Below are positions 1 to 9,307 of a stretch of 64,000 nt of DNA, one piece after another. Location of the stretch: contig CAMBMO010000001.1 in assembly GCA_945868805.1 (NCBI GenBank), positions 1 to 64,000 on the forward strand, written 5' to 3'. The translations under genes were made by a program, and so were the position numbers. This DNA comes from Singulisphaera sp. GP187 (GTDB lineage: Bacteria; Planctomycetota; Phycisphaerae; Phycisphaerales; SM1A02). Every line of letters starts with the position of its first letter. Within the stretch, counting starts at the first letter, position 1. A model generated the notes under the pieces. It ran no database searches and was not told the origin of the DNA. It was given only the letters and a program-made list of their open reading frames with translations.

Positions 1-870
1 GATTGCCTGAATCTCGTGCTCGACAAGTGCATCGACCGTGGCGGAAAGGCTATTGAATCCCTGTGTCTCCCATCCTTGTGCTCGCGCAAAGTCGGCACTC
101 GGGGTACCGATGATGATGCCGACTTCTTTTCCGACCAGATCGCCCGGTCCTGAGATTTCATCGCGCATCCGAATCGCCGTCATGACCGAGGTGACACTTG
201 ACGTGATGTACGCCACGATCGCGACACCGCAGACAATCCACATCGCAGCCATAAGCCTTGCGACTGTTCCTGTCGCCGCCTTGTACGAGCACCTGCCCGT
301 CATGGCCACCGAGACGACGTGATAGAAGGATTCGACGAGCCCTGAGGGCCAATGCTTCGAAAACAGCGGGTCGAGCCTTCGCAGAGTCATCGTCACCACG
401 AGCGTGGCTACAACGATCATAATGAATGCATACCCAGCGATTTTTAGATTCCCGGTGGTGTGAAGTTCGCCAAACTACCGCCCGAGCGATGTGGTGCGAT
501 TCTCATTGACCATTATCCGGAGCCCGCCGAGATGATAAGGTTGGCAGAATTCCACGCCTTTAAGGCGCGCGCCGGTCACTGTCAGGTCCCCGACGGCGAG
601 GTCGATCGACGATTCCGAGGCCGCTTTGAGGATGTCCTGAGCCGACGAATACTCCCGATAAGTGAAATGAGTTTCGGTGAGCTCTGCCATCTCTTCCCAC
701 ATGTCGATGGCAAACCCAGTGTAAATAGTTGGCGATATCTTTTCGACGAAGGGGGGTTGAATCAGAATTCCGACGACCAACTCGCGAGTAGGGGCCACGG
801 GGGCGGGTGGGGTGCTCTGTCCGTTGCCGAGGAGAACCGAAACGGCAAGGAGAACTGGAAGCATGGTCAT
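1..870 (-). pseudogene. Glutamate-receptor-like ligand-gated channel, interrupted by an in-frame TAG; continues past left edge
   Basis: Reading leftwards from 870 gives a signal peptide, then the first half of a family-3 solute-binding domain (key phrase ELVVGILIQPPFVEK). A TAG at 475-477 stops it, but the same frame continues without a shift. It runs on through a membrane helix (about 400-450), a re-entrant pore loop (about 270-330), a second helix ending YITSSVTSVMT (178-210) and the second half of the binding domain (GPGDLVGKEVGIIIGTPSAD). This order is that of prokaryotic glutamate-receptor-type channels (GluR0 family). The pore loop reads AMTGRCSYK rather than the potassium signature TVGYG, so K+ selectivity is not expected. 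TAG is an ordinary stop elsewhere here (for example 24772-24774), so the gene is inactive, newly mutated or affected by a base error. The start at 870 was chosen because the signal peptide begins there. Confidence 0.75.
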
Positions 871-1149
871 TGCACGATTGATGATAATTGGGAGTGAGGG
901 ATTGGGTGGAAAGTGGACTGGACCTCCCCAGATTTGGTGGACACGAAAACCGGCGAGTTTGATCTCGCCAGAAAGAGCGTGTCTCATGGTCTCAATACGC
1001 CAATACGCCCCCGAAGTCATTCTTCGATTCGAGCGCATTCGTGCGCGCGTTGCAATGACGCGACTCGCGATAACCTCGCGATACCGGGAAGTCCCACTGC
1101 GTGGATGGGATGTGCAGAGTCTGGTCGAAGGGTGTCGTATCCTGTTCTG

Positions 1150-1512
1150 ATGGCTACTACATTTGCAGTTGTCGAAGCAGCAGAGTCATTCACCCACGTG
1201 AAGATCATCGGCGCTCTCGATCTGGCCTCCACCCGCGAAATCGAACTTCGGTTTACTGCATCAACCGCTGGTCGTCACAAATCCGTCATCATTGATATGT
1301 CGCAGGTGCCGTTCATCGCTTCGGTGGGGATAGGACTGCTGATTCAGGTTTCGCGCACACTCGCGACTGATCGCCAGAGCCTGGTGCTGCTCGCTCCGAG
1401 CGAGATGATTGAGCACACAATCCGAATTGCTCGGCTCGACACAGTGATTCGTATGGTCAAGACGATCGAAGAAGCGCGTGAACTTCTGAAGCTCGCGCCA
1501 CATGTCGCGTAG
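1150..1512 (+). CDS. STAS-domain protein, anti-sigma-factor-antagonist type
   Basis: A 120-residue single-domain STAS protein of the SpoIIAA/RsbV family, which bind partner kinases or anti-sigma factors in the cytoplasm. The beta-strand VKIIGALDL, the strand SVIIDMSQV and the loop FIASVGIGLL are all in the expected places. In SpoIIAA the loop reads DSSG and the second serine is phosphorylated. Here the equivalent stretch is ASVG, so valine replaces that phospho-acceptor, while the first serine is kept. The open frame extends upstream, but homology starts at the ATG at 1150. It lies 15 bp before copA on the same strand and may be co-transcribed with it; no functional link is evident. No partner kinase or phosphatase is next to it. 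Confidence 0.8.
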   Translation: MATTFAVVEAAESFTHVKIIGALDLASTREIELRFTASTAGRHKSVIIDMSQVPFIASVGIGLLIQVSRTLATDRQSLVLLAPSEMIEHTIRIARLDTVIRMVKTIEEARELLKLAPHVA

Positions 1513-1527
1513 CGCCCTCGGAGCCCG

Positions 1528-3744
1528 ATGCCAATCAACGAAGGCACGCTCGACCGAATGACGATGACCGTCGGTGGAATGCACTGCGCAGGTTGCAGCA
1601 GTTCCGCGCAGGCGCGAATTCTTAAAGTCGTCGGAGTCGAATCGGCCACGGTCGATTTTGCCAGTGGGAGAGCCGTCGTGCTCGGACGTCAATTCGATGC
1701 AAGCACGGTGCTCGAGGCGGTCCGAAGTGGCGGCTTCGAGCCAGCGATGAGCGGATCTCCAACTGAGCGAGTTGACCCGCTTGCGGCGTTGATCGAATTG
1801 CAACGAACTGCGGACCAAGCGCAGCTCGCGCGGGCACGAGAGTGGTTTCGACGGATGTCGATCGCTGGGGCGATCTGGATCGTTCTTGAACCGCTCCATT
1901 GGATGACGGCGCACCTCCACCAGAACAGTTGGGGCCCATTGATGCTCTTTTTCGGCGCGACGGTCGCGCTGATTTTCGCCGGTGGAGGTTTCTATTCCAG
2001 TGCCTGGCGTGCAGCACGTCATGGAACGAGCAATATGGACACGCTGGTGGCACTTGGCGTCACCGCCGCATATCTCATGAGTGTGGGTGTTTTTGTCGCG
2101 CAACAGTTTGCAGACACAATGCAGTCGACGCCACTGTATTTCGCCGAGGCAACGGCGTTGCTCGCGATCATCAGTGCGGGTCACTGGCTCGAAGCGCGCG
2201 CTACGCGAGTCGCATCGCTCTCGATTCGCGATCTTCTGGAATTGCAGCCGGAGTTTGCAGAACGAATGAACACGTTGGGAGGATTCGAGTCAGTTGCGAT
2301 CGCGCACATTTGTCTCGGCGACAAGATTCAAGTTCGTCCAGGTGGGCTGATACCTGTGGACGGTCGTGTGATCGAGGGATGCTCGTCCGTTGACGAGAGC
2401 TCACTCAGTGGGGAAGTCATGCCAGTCATGCGCCGAGTCGGCGATCTCGTCTCGTCTGGAACGCACTCGCTTGATGGTCGCTTGGTGATCGAGACAGGTG
2501 CAAGCGGTGGAGCGTCCGCTCTGGGACGGATCGCGCAGCTTGTCTATGACGCGAGGATGACACAGGCCCCGATTCAGCGGTACGCAGATCGAATATGTCA
2601 GTTCTTTGTTCCAGCGGTCTTGCTCGTGTCGCTCGCCACATTCGTCGGATGGTGGATCGTGGGGGATCTCGCAACCGCGGTCGTCACCGCCGTCACTGTG
2701 CTCGTGATCTCTTGTCCATGCGCTCTCGGGATAGCAACTCCGCTTGCGGTCATGGTCGGGGCAGGTGAAGCGAGCCGTCGAGGAATCCTCGTTCGAAACG
2801 CGACCGCTCTGCAGAAGATCTCGCAATCTCGAACGGTCGTTTTCGACAAGACTGGAACGATCACGATGGGCAAGCCAACGCTTGCGTCGATTGAGGTGGT
2901 CGATGGTCGGTCGAGCGAAGATCAGTTGATCGCATTAGCCGCCGCTGCGGAATCTGCGAGTGAACATCCGATCGCTCATGCGATTCTTCAAGTCGCGAGC
3001 GACCGTCGACTTCTGATCGCTCCCTGCGAGGACTTTTTGGCGGAGCCCGGGGTCGGGGTTTCAGCCACGGTTGATGGGCGGTATATCGCCGTTGTTCGCG
3101 ATGAGCGGGCCACAGCAAGGATCGAGGTCGATCACGTGGTCGCAGCGAGAATCACTCTTGTCGATCGGGTTCGTCCAGAGTCCGCGCAGGCCATCGCGAC
3201 TCTTCACGGCATGGGTTACAAGGTGGCCATGCTCACTGGCGATCGCTATCAAGCGGCGATCGATGTTGCCAAGGAGATTGGCCTGAACGAATCGGAAGTC
3301 GTTGCCGACGCGACTCCAGAGTCCAAAGTGTCGGCGATCGAGCGATTCGGAGGTGAAACTGTCTTGATGGTTGGAGACGGAATTAACGATGCAGGTGCGA
3401 TCGCGCGCGCGGGAGTCGGGATCGCGATGGGGAGCGCGACCGCGCTGACGACATCGAGCGCAGATGTGGTCCTCATGCGAAACGATCCTCGCGGAATCGG
3501 AGAATTGATCGCGATTTCACGAATGACCTTTCGAGTGGTGAAACAAAACCTCGGTCTTGCATTCGTCTACAACGCTCTCGCTATTCCTCTGGCCGCCTTG
3601 GGAATGCTTGGGTCGAACGGTCCCATGATTGCGGCAGCTGCGATGGGACTCTCGGACCTCTGCGTTGTCGGGAATTCGCTTCGACTGCGAGCGAAACTTG
3701 CTCGGGAGCGAGCGCGACGCGCTTCGGGTACACCATCCACATGA
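1528..3744 (+). CDS. copA: Copper-translocating P1B-type ATPase
   Basis: Integral-membrane pump exporting Cu(I) from the cytoplasm using ATP. The 738 residues carry one N-terminal heavy-metal-associated domain with the metal motif CAGC at residues 20-23. The membrane metal site [12 protein letters not shown], the phosphorylated aspartate in DKTGTIT (Asp440), the nucleotide-domain HP motif in SEHPIAHA and the hinge VGDGIND are all intact. The late helices contain YNALAIPLA and [16 protein letters not shown], matching the copper class rather than the zinc/cadmium class. Length is normal for CopA. It sits just after the STAS gene and overlaps the following TPR lipoprotein gene by ATGA, so the two are probably translated in a coupled way. 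No CopZ chaperone or CueR regulator is visible beside it. Confidence 0.95.
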   Translation: MPINEGTLDRMTMTVGGMHCAGCSSSAQARILKVVGVESATVDFASGRAVVLGRQFDASTVLEAVRSGGFEPAMSGSPTERVDPLAALIELQRTADQAQLARAREWFRRMSIAGAIWIVLEPLHWMTAHLHQNSWGPLMLFFGATVALIFAGGGFYSSAWRAARHGTSNMDTLVALGVTAAYLMSVGVFVAQQFADTMQSTPLYFAEATALLAIISAGHWLEARATRVASLSIRDLLELQPEFAERMNTLGGFESVAIAHICLGDKIQVRPGGLIPVDGRVIEGCSSVDESSLSGEVMPVMRRVGDLVSSGTHSLDGRLVIETGASGGASALGRIAQLVYDARMTQAPIQRYADRICQFFVPAVLLVSLATFVGWWIVGDLATAVVTAVTVLVISCPCALGIATPLAVMVGAGEASRRGILVRNATALQKISQSRTVVFDKTGTITMGKPTLASIEVVDGRSSEDQLIALAAAAESASEHPIAHAILQVASDRRLLIAPCEDFLAEPGVGVSATVDGRYIAVVRDERATARIEVDHVVAARITLVDRVRPESAQAIATLHGMGYKVAMLTGDRYQAAIDVAKEIGLNESEVVADATPESKVSAIERFGGETVLMVGDGINDAGAIARAGVGIAMGSATALTTSSADVVLMRNDPRGIGELIAISRMTFRVVKQNLGLAFVYNALAIPLAALGMLGSNGPMIAAAAMGLSDLCVVGNSLRLRAKLARERARRASGTPST

Positions 3745-4604
3745 TCAAACAGGCCAACATGATCCAACAGTTCAACTCTCAACCGTGCATGTGGGTCGTC
3801 ACGTTATGCGGTTTGGCATTGACGGGTTGCGTGGCCCAGCAACAAACGATGTCGAATCTGCCTTGTGCTCAGGAGATTCACGCCGATGTTGTGGCGGCGG
3901 TCAAGAGTTTGACGGCGCAGGCGCAGAAGAGCCCGATGGCGGTGGAGCCACAGCTCTGCCTCTCATATGCGTACATCGCCCAGAAGAAATACGCCGCCGC
4001 CGTTGAGTCCGCCAGTCGAGCACTTGTGCTTTCTCCAGATAACGCACTCGCACTTCGAATGCGCGCCTTTGCTCGATACCGCATGGGTGCGTACCCCGCT
4101 GCGATGAAAGATGCGTCGGATTCATTGAAGTTTGATTCGTCGGGTGAGGCGTATGAGATTCTGGGGAAGTGTCGTCTTCGCACGGGGGATGCCGTAGGGG
4201 CAGCGGAGGATTTTCGAGTTTGGGCCAATCTGGATCAGTCAATTGAAGCACGCTGTTGGATGGGATCGGCGCAGTGGACCAGTGGCGATCAGGCGGGTGC
4301 GATCAAGACCTGGCTTACCGCTGAATTGGTCGCGCCGAAGGATCCGGAGCCGTTCATCTGGAAGTGCGGATTCCTTTATCGAGCAGGTGACAAGGATGGC
4401 GCACTCGCCGCAGCTCATCGCGCTGTGGAACTCGCGCCCGCCTCTCCGCAGGCACTCGGGACACTCGCTCGAGTTCAATCGTGGAATGGTGACAGTGCGG
4501 CCGCGACTGCGACCGTTGCGGAACTCGCCAAGACGAATGCTTCCGCCGCGGCCAAGTTGGCGATTGAGTTGAAGGGGACAGTCCCTACCGCAAAGGGGAC
4601 GTGA
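3741..4604 (+). CDS. TPR-repeat lipoprotein
   Basis: A 287-residue exported protein. A hydrophobic segment ends in the lipobox LTGC at about residue 30, after which several 34-residue tetratricopeptide repeats follow (for example [19 protein letters not shown], and [20 protein letters not shown]). TPR proteins are scaffolds for protein-protein contacts; the partner here is unknown. The ATG at 3741 overlaps the copA stop by four bases, which supports that start, although ATGs at 3759 and 3789 would also keep the signal peptide. Coupling to copA suggests it is made together with the copper pump, but nothing in the sequence shows metal binding. Confidence 0.75.
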   Translation: MIKQANMIQQFNSQPCMWVVTLCGLALTGCVAQQQTMSNLPCAQEIHADVVAAVKSLTAQAQKSPMAVEPQLCLSYAYIAQKKYAAAVESASRALVLSPDNALALRMRAFARYRMGAYPAAMKDASDSLKFDSSGEAYEILGKCRLRTGDAVGAAEDFRVWANLDQSIEARCWMGSAQWTSGDQAGAIKTWLTAELVAPKDPEPFIWKCGFLYRAGDKDGALAAAHRAVELAPASPQALGTLARVQSWNGDSAAATATVAELAKTNASAAAKLAIELKGTVPTAKGT

Positions 4605-4652
4605 TCCGGGAGCTTCGTGAGCGCGTCGGAGGCGAATGCGATCTCGAAGACT

Positions 4653-5108
4653 TCAGGTCTTTCTGCGAAAGTAGTAAGAGGTCGTCACGCCGATATCGAC
4701 TTGATTCTGAGTGACGGCGACGAGTTCCCATTTCGTCAGCCCCATCCACTGAACCAGCATCATGTCGTTGACCGGCACCCGATCGGGGAAACTCACATCG
4801 GGAGCGGTGGAATTGATCGATTCGGTGATGTTGGAAAACTTTCCAGCTGCATTCTTGTCGAGGCTCGCCGTCTGCGCGTCCGTGGGGGTATTGAGCCAGA
4901 TCGTTGTACCGAGCCCTCCAACTGTGAAGACGAGGCGCGCGTATTCGTACGCAGGATTCGTTGTGTCCATCGCTGGCAAAGGGCCGCGGGTCGCGGCGAC
5001 AGCCGAGTGAGTGAAAGAGACTCCTTCCGATCGGACCAAGGCGGTGACCGCGATGACGAGCGAGAGGAATCCGAGTGCGACGATCCACTTGTTCGGTTGT
5101 GTCTTCAT
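4653..5108 (-). CDS. Hypothetical protein with N-terminal membrane anchor
   Basis: Not recognised. The 151-residue product starts MKTQPNKWIVALGFLSL and has one hydrophobic helix at residues 6-25, then a soluble domain with the phrases ARLVFTVGGLGTTIWLNTP and VNDMMLVQWMGLTKWELVAV. It is probably anchored in the membrane with the soluble part outside. A longer frame opens at 5216 but would overlap the divergent MFS gene, so the ATG at 5108 is preferred. That leaves a 25-bp gap between two divergent start codons. Codon use matches the neighbouring genes. Confidence 0.6.
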   Translation of the reverse strand: MKTQPNKWIVALGFLSLVIAVTALVRSEGVSFTHSAVAATRGPLPAMDTTNPAYEYARLVFTVGGLGTTIWLNTPTDAQTASLDKNAAGKFSNITESINSTAPDVSFPDRVPVNDMMLVQWMGLTKWELVAVTQNQVDIGVTTSYYFRRKT

Positions 5109-5133
5109 GCCATCAAGGTACCTTCTGTCCCCC

Positions 5134-6447
5134 ATGACTCCATTGAGTGGTGCCGTTGCCGGTCGAAATGTCAAGTTTGCGATTCTCGTCTCGGCACTCG
5201 GATATTTTGTGGACATCTTCGACTTGCTCCTCTTCGCGATCGTTCGCGTTGAGAGCCTGAAATCGTTGGGTGTGCCAGTCGATCAGCTCAAACAGACCGG
5301 TCTCTGGTTGGATAACTACTTGCAAGTGACTGGGCTCGTTGTTGGCGGGGTGGTCTGGGGCGTCATTGCGGATCGACGTGGAAGACTTTCGGTGCTCTTT
5401 GGAAGCATTCTTGTCTATTCAGTCGCGAACATCTTGAACGCGTTTATCGCCGACGTGCCACGCGAAGGATTTGGTGCGCTCATGCACTCGGTGGGGCTTG
5501 GAAGTGCGCTCAATCAGTATGGGGTGCTTCGATTCGTCGCCGGGTTCGGACTGGCTGGCGAGTTGGGTGCCGCAATCACACTCGTGAGCGAACTCGTGAG
5601 CAAGGAACGGCGCGGGCTCGCAACGACATTCGTCGCAACCGTGGGAATTCTCGGAGCCGTTGTTGCATATTTCATCACTCAGTATGTCGGGTGGCGAACC
5701 GCATTCCTGATCGGGGGCATACTCGGACTTGCGCTCTTGGTGCTTCGAGTGGGAGTCGCAGAAAGCGGGATGTTTGAGACCGTTCACAGGAGGCATGCGC
5801 CCGCTCGCGGAGCATTCTGGTTGCTTGTCTATCCATGGAAACGCGGCCGCCGCTATCTCGGAGTCGTCCTCTGCGCGATTCCAATCTGGTTCTGCGTGGG
5901 AATTCTTGTGAAGTACTGCGACGCAATCGGTGCCAGCATGGGGATGCCCGAAGGGGCACGTCCGAGTCCCGGGCTCGCGATCATGTGGTGCTATGTCGGA
6001 CTTGCACTCGGCGATCTCGGGAGCGGGCTTCTCAGTCAGGCGATAGGTTCGAGGCGCAAAGCGCTCTGGACTTTTCACGCGCTGACCGCGCTCTCTATGG
6101 CGCTGTACTTCACCGTGGGTTCGTCGTCACTCGTTGCGTTCTATGGGTGCGTGGCGTTCGTTGGATTCGCAAGCGGCTACTGGGCGGTCTTTGTGACAAC
6201 CGCGGCAGAACAATTTGGCACGAATCTTCGAGCGACCGCGACGACATCGGCGCCGAATTTCGTTCGATGGTCAGCGGCGGGATCGGCGTTTCTCTGGACG
6301 CAGTGCGAAGTCGTGCTCGGTGGTGGACCATCCACTCCATGGGTTGCCGCACTCGTCGTTGGGGCGATTCTCTTGCCGATCGCTGTGGTGTCGGTCTTCC
6401 TCTTGCCCGAGACCTATGGACGCGATCTGAACTTCGTCGAAGATTAA
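5134..6447 (+). CDS. Major facilitator superfamily transporter
   Basis: A 437-residue inner-membrane carrier with about twelve hydrophobic helices. The MFS loop motif appears as GVIADRRGRL (residues about 73-82), and a second-half loop reads AIGSRRKALW. The N-terminus has FDLLLFAIVRVESL, with an acidic residue in the first helix, a pattern seen in metabolite/proton symporters of the sugar-porter and MHS groups. Substrate cannot be told from sequence. The ATG at 5134 is where the first helix becomes appropriate; the frame upstream lacks membrane character. Its position just before the unknown gene and fumarylacetoacetase suggests, but does not prove, import of an aromatic or organic acid. Confidence 0.85.
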   Translation: MTPLSGAVAGRNVKFAILVSALGYFVDIFDLLLFAIVRVESLKSLGVPVDQLKQTGLWLDNYLQVTGLVVGGVVWGVIADRRGRLSVLFGSILVYSVANILNAFIADVPREGFGALMHSVGLGSALNQYGVLRFVAGFGLAGELGAAITLVSELVSKERRGLATTFVATVGILGAVVAYFITQYVGWRTAFLIGGILGLALLVLRVGVAESGMFETVHRRHAPARGAFWLLVYPWKRGRRYLGVVLCAIPIWFCVGILVKYCDAIGASMGMPEGARPSPGLAIMWCYVGLALGDLGSGLLSQAIGSRRKALWTFHALTALSMALYFTVGSSSLVAFYGCVAFVGFASGYWAVFVTTAAEQFGTNLRATATTSAPNFVRWSAAGSAFLWTQCEVVLGGGPSTPWVAALVVGAILLPIAVVSVFLLPETYGRDLNFVED

Positions 6448-6475
6448 TTCCTCTGAAAGCCGTATCTTTAGCGGG

Positions 6476-7408
6476 ATGCACAGCATCCATGGACTGGTTT
6501 CTTCGGTGATCGACTATGCGGGGCTCTATCCGCCAGCGCAGCTTGATCCGAAAACAACACTTCAAAATTACGCGCGATTGCATGGTTCGCCCCGTGACTG
6601 GATGCTCGGACGATTGGTCTGGCCAGCAACGAAGTTGGAGGACTTGTCGACACTCGCAGTCGGGCTCGCTCCCGAGGCGGTTGCTCCGGAGACTCTCGGC
6701 GCATGGGCGATCAGTTGCGTTGTCGCGCCCGCAGGAAGTCCGCAGTTCATCGAGGATGTTGATCTGATTCAGCAGTTCAACGAAGTCCACGAACGCGAAG
6801 GAGAGGCTGCGATGCGGATTGATTCGATCGAAATGGTTGCCAATGACGCGGCATCAATCGAAGTCGGGTTGAGCCAACTGCCGGATGACATTTTCCCGTA
6901 CTTCGAAGTTGCGGTTGACCGAGACCCCCGTGGAATGATTGCTGCGTTGGTTGGCGAGGAGGCCGGAGCGAAATTTCGAACTGGTGGAACCACACCACAA
7001 GCGCATCCAGCTCCAGAAGATCTCGCACGTGGGATCCACGCATGCGCATCCGCAGGTGTTGCATTCAAGGCGACGGCGGGATTGCACCGGGCGCTTTGCC
7101 ACTTCAATCTGGCGGCGGGTGCTCGGCAGTTCGGGTTTCTTAATGTCTTCATCGGCGCCGCGATGACGTACGCGCGGAAGTTGGATGTCGAAGGGCTGAC
7201 GAGGTTCTTGACCGTGGAGTCGGTCGACGAGATCGACTTCAGCGAAAAGGCACTTATGTGGAAGGGGGTGCGCATTTCATCTGAAGAGATTGTCGAGGCC
7301 CGAGCCAGATTCGTGCACTCTTTTGGATCGTGCTCGTTCGATGAGCCATGGGATGATTTGGTCGCGATGGAAGTCATTCGCGCCGTTGCGAGCGGAGGTG
7401 CAGCGTGA
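6476..7408 (+). CDS. Conserved unknown protein coupled to fumarylacetoacetase
   Basis: A 310-residue soluble protein with no signal peptide or membrane helix. The N-terminus has SSVIDYAGLYPPAQL and the centre has the phrases VAFKATAGLHRAL (about 197-209) and FGFLNVFIGAA (about 220-230). The Lys-Ala-Thr-Ala-Gly-Leu-His stretch looks like an active-site segment, possibly of a TIM-barrel enzyme, but I cannot assign a family. Its stop overlaps the GTG start of fumarylacetoacetase by four bases (GTGA), so the two are translated together. This cluster lacks a glutathione-type maleylacetoacetate isomerase, the step between homogentisate dioxygenase and fumarylacetoacetase, which makes this protein a candidate for that or an accessory step. 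That is inference only. Confidence 0.7.
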   Translation: MHSIHGLVSSVIDYAGLYPPAQLDPKTTLQNYARLHGSPRDWMLGRLVWPATKLEDLSTLAVGLAPEAVAPETLGAWAISCVVAPAGSPQFIEDVDLIQQFNEVHEREGEAAMRIDSIEMVANDAASIEVGLSQLPDDIFPYFEVAVDRDPRGMIAALVGEEAGAKFRTGGTTPQAHPAPEDLARGIHACASAGVAFKATAGLHRALCHFNLAAGARQFGFLNVFIGAAMTYARKLDVEGLTRFLTVESVDEIDFSEKALMWKGVRISSEEIVEARARFVHSFGSCSFDEPWDDLVAMEVIRAVASGGAA

Positions 7409-8700
7409 GCATGGATGGAGGAATGTCTTGGGTTGAAGGAGCCAACGAACCCGCGGGGGATTTTCCACTCGCAAACTTGCCCATGGGTGTTGTCGCTGGG
7501 GAAGGTCGTGGAGTTCGCATCGGTATTCGTATTGGCGCATTCATTGTTGATTGCAGGGCGCTCGCAGAATCTGGAATGCTCGCGCGACTGGATCGGACGA
7601 TTTCCGATTCGCTTTGCGGAAGTTCGCTCAATCAGTTCATGGCACTTGGGCGCACAGCATGGCAAGCGGCTCGCGGTGAGTTCATGCGCCTGCTCTCGGC
7701 CGAATGCAGTGAGTTGAGCGACCATCCACTGCGCAAGTCGATCATGCTTCCAGAGTGGGGGATGAGTGTTCAGGTGCCCTGCGAGATTGGCGATTACACG
7801 GATTTTTACGCCTCAATCCATCATGCAACGAATGTCGGAAGCATGTTCCGCCCCGATAATCCACTGCTTCCCAATTGGAAGCACATTCCGATCGGTTACC
7901 ACGGTCGTTCGAGTTCGATCGTCGCGACTGGGACGCCGATTGTTCGACCTCGTGGTCAAACAGTCGCGCAGGATGAAGGGCCACCAGCCTTTGGTCCAAC
8001 CAAGCTTCTCGATTACGAGATGGAAGTTGGTGCGTTGATCGGTACTGGCAATAGGATCGGTCAATCCGTGCCAGTTGATCAAGCCCTTGACCGCGTCTTT
8101 GGTCTGGTGCTTCTGAACGACTGGAGTGCGCGTGATGTTCAGAAGTGGGAGTACCAACCGCTTGGTCCGTTCGTTGCGAAAAACTTTGCCTCGACCCTTT
8201 CTGGTTGGGTCGTATCGATAGACGCGTTGAAGCCTTATCGCGTCCCGCTTCCGCCTCGGCTTTCGACCGATCCGCAACCGCTTCCATATCTACAAGGGAT
8301 GGATGACACGCTCTTCGATGTGAATCTAGAGGTGCTTGTATCGAGCGCGGCGATGCGTGCTGCGGCCATGCCAGCGACCCGCATCAGTATTGGCAATTAC
8401 CGAGATATGTATTGGTCCATCGCGCAACTGATCGCTCATCACACGAGTGGGGGATGCAATCTTCGCACGGGCGATCTGCTCGCCAGTGGCACCGTCTCTG
8501 GTCCCACCGAAGAGTCGCGTGGTTGCCTGCTTGAACGAACATGGCGTGGAACGAAGCCGATCAGACTTGGCGATGGCACCGAGCGAAAGTTTCTGCATGA
8601 CGGCGACGAAGTGATGATGCGTGCTTGGTGCGAGCGACCTGGTTTGCCACGAATCGGTTTCGGCGAGTGTCGTGGCGTGATCATGCCAACCACGTCGTGA
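7405..8700 (+). CDS. fahA: Fumarylacetoacetase (FAH)
   Basis: Hydrolyses 4-fumarylacetoacetate to fumarate and acetoacetate, the last step of tyrosine/homogentisate breakdown in the cytosol. The 431 residues match the full FAH fold: an SH3-like N-terminal domain, then DYTDFYASIHHATNVG with the catalytic His and metal-binding Asp region, YHGRSSSIVATG, the metal ligands in DYEMEVGALIG and NDWSARDVQKWEYQPLGPF, and GNYRDMYWSIAQLIAHHTS near the end. Length is typical. The GTG at 7405 overlaps the previous stop; an ATG two codons later (7411) is an alternative. It is convergent with the DUF192/homogentisate dioxygenase pair, so the pathway genes are spread over several transcripts. Confidence 0.97.
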   Translation: MSMDGGMSWVEGANEPAGDFPLANLPMGVVAGEGRGVRIGIRIGAFIVDCRALAESGMLARLDRTISDSLCGSSLNQFMALGRTAWQAARGEFMRLLSAECSELSDHPLRKSIMLPEWGMSVQVPCEIGDYTDFYASIHHATNVGSMFRPDNPLLPNWKHIPIGYHGRSSSIVATGTPIVRPRGQTVAQDEGPPAFGPTKLLDYEMEVGALIGTGNRIGQSVPVDQALDRVFGLVLLNDWSARDVQKWEYQPLGPFVAKNFASTLSGWVVSIDALKPYRVPLPPRLSTDPQPLPYLQGMDDTLFDVNLEVLVSSAAMRAAAMPATRISIGNYRDMYWSIAQLIAHHTSGGCNLRTGDLLASGTVSGPTEESRGCLLERTWRGTKPIRLGDGTERKFLHDGDEVMMRAWCERPGLPRIGFGECRGVIMPTTS

Positions 8701-8721
8701 TCGGTCGACCAATCGCCGGCG

Positions 8722-9297
8722 TTACCGCGGTCTCAGATAACCAAGAAGTTTTCTTCGGTCGATCGGAATCTGCACGCCAGGTTTGATCTTCAGAGCGTCA
8801 TTCGTTCCGGCAGGGGTCTCGATGACGAACTGGACGCCGGGGCCACTTGGATATCGCTTGAGTCGGGTCGTGTACTCGAACTCTGATTCCGATTCACCAC
8901 GAGGCGCCTCTTTCTTCATCGTGTACACCGAGATGACAGTTCCATCGGGAGAGAGATAGGCGATATCCATATCGACCAAGCAGTTGATCATCCAGAAATT
9001 GCGATCGTTCCCAGATGGGAAAATGAAAAGCATCCCAGTCTTCTCGGGGATTTCGCTTCGCTTGGAGAGTCCATACTGGATCTCAGCTTCGGTCGAAGCA
9101 ACTTCGAGATCGAAATCTTGGCCCTGAATGTTGATGCGCTCAATCGGCAATCCGCTCTTCGCCTTGGTCGGTGGAGCTTTGATCGCGGACTTTGTTGTCA
9201 CGTCATCTCCGCCACGGCTCGCAGCATAAGCGAGTCCACCCATGGCGATGATGACAAGAGCGAGAAGTCCGAGTCGAACGGCAGTAGATCGAGCCAT
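8722..9297 (-). CDS. DUF192 family exported protein
   Basis: The 191-residue product begins with an N-terminal signal/anchor helix (MARSTAVRLGLLALVII) and carries a DUF192 domain at about residues 60-190: QYGLSKRSEIPEKTGMLFIF, then RNFWMINCLVDMDIAYLSPDG and a C-terminal VIETPAGTNDALKIKPG. The domain is widespread and of unknown function, usually outside the cytoplasmic membrane. The start at 9297 is supported by an AAGGA sequence upstream and lies 10 bases after the homogentisate dioxygenase stop. The two genes are therefore likely one operon. Nothing ties DUF192 to aromatic catabolism beyond position. Confidence 0.85.
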   Translation of the reverse strand: MARSTAVRLGLLALVIIAMGGLAYAASRGGDDVTTKSAIKAPPTKAKSGLPIERINIQGQDFDLEVASTEAEIQYGLSKRSEIPEKTGMLFIFPSGNDRNFWMINCLVDMDIAYLSPDGTVISVYTMKKEAPRGESESEFEYTTRLKRYPSGPGVQFVIETPAGTNDALKIKPGVQIPIDRRKLLGYLRPR

Positions 9298-9307
9298 TGA
9301 GGGTTCC

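Noticed and set aside
475-477. TAG as a recoded amino acid (pyrrolysine)
   Set aside because: TAG ends several ordinary genes here (for example 1510-1512, 15085-15087 and 24772-24774), and nothing suggests a Pyl cassette.
1261-2184. 307-codon minus-strand frame over the STAS gene and copA
   Set aside because: Both overlapped genes are well supported by family motifs; the minus product has none.
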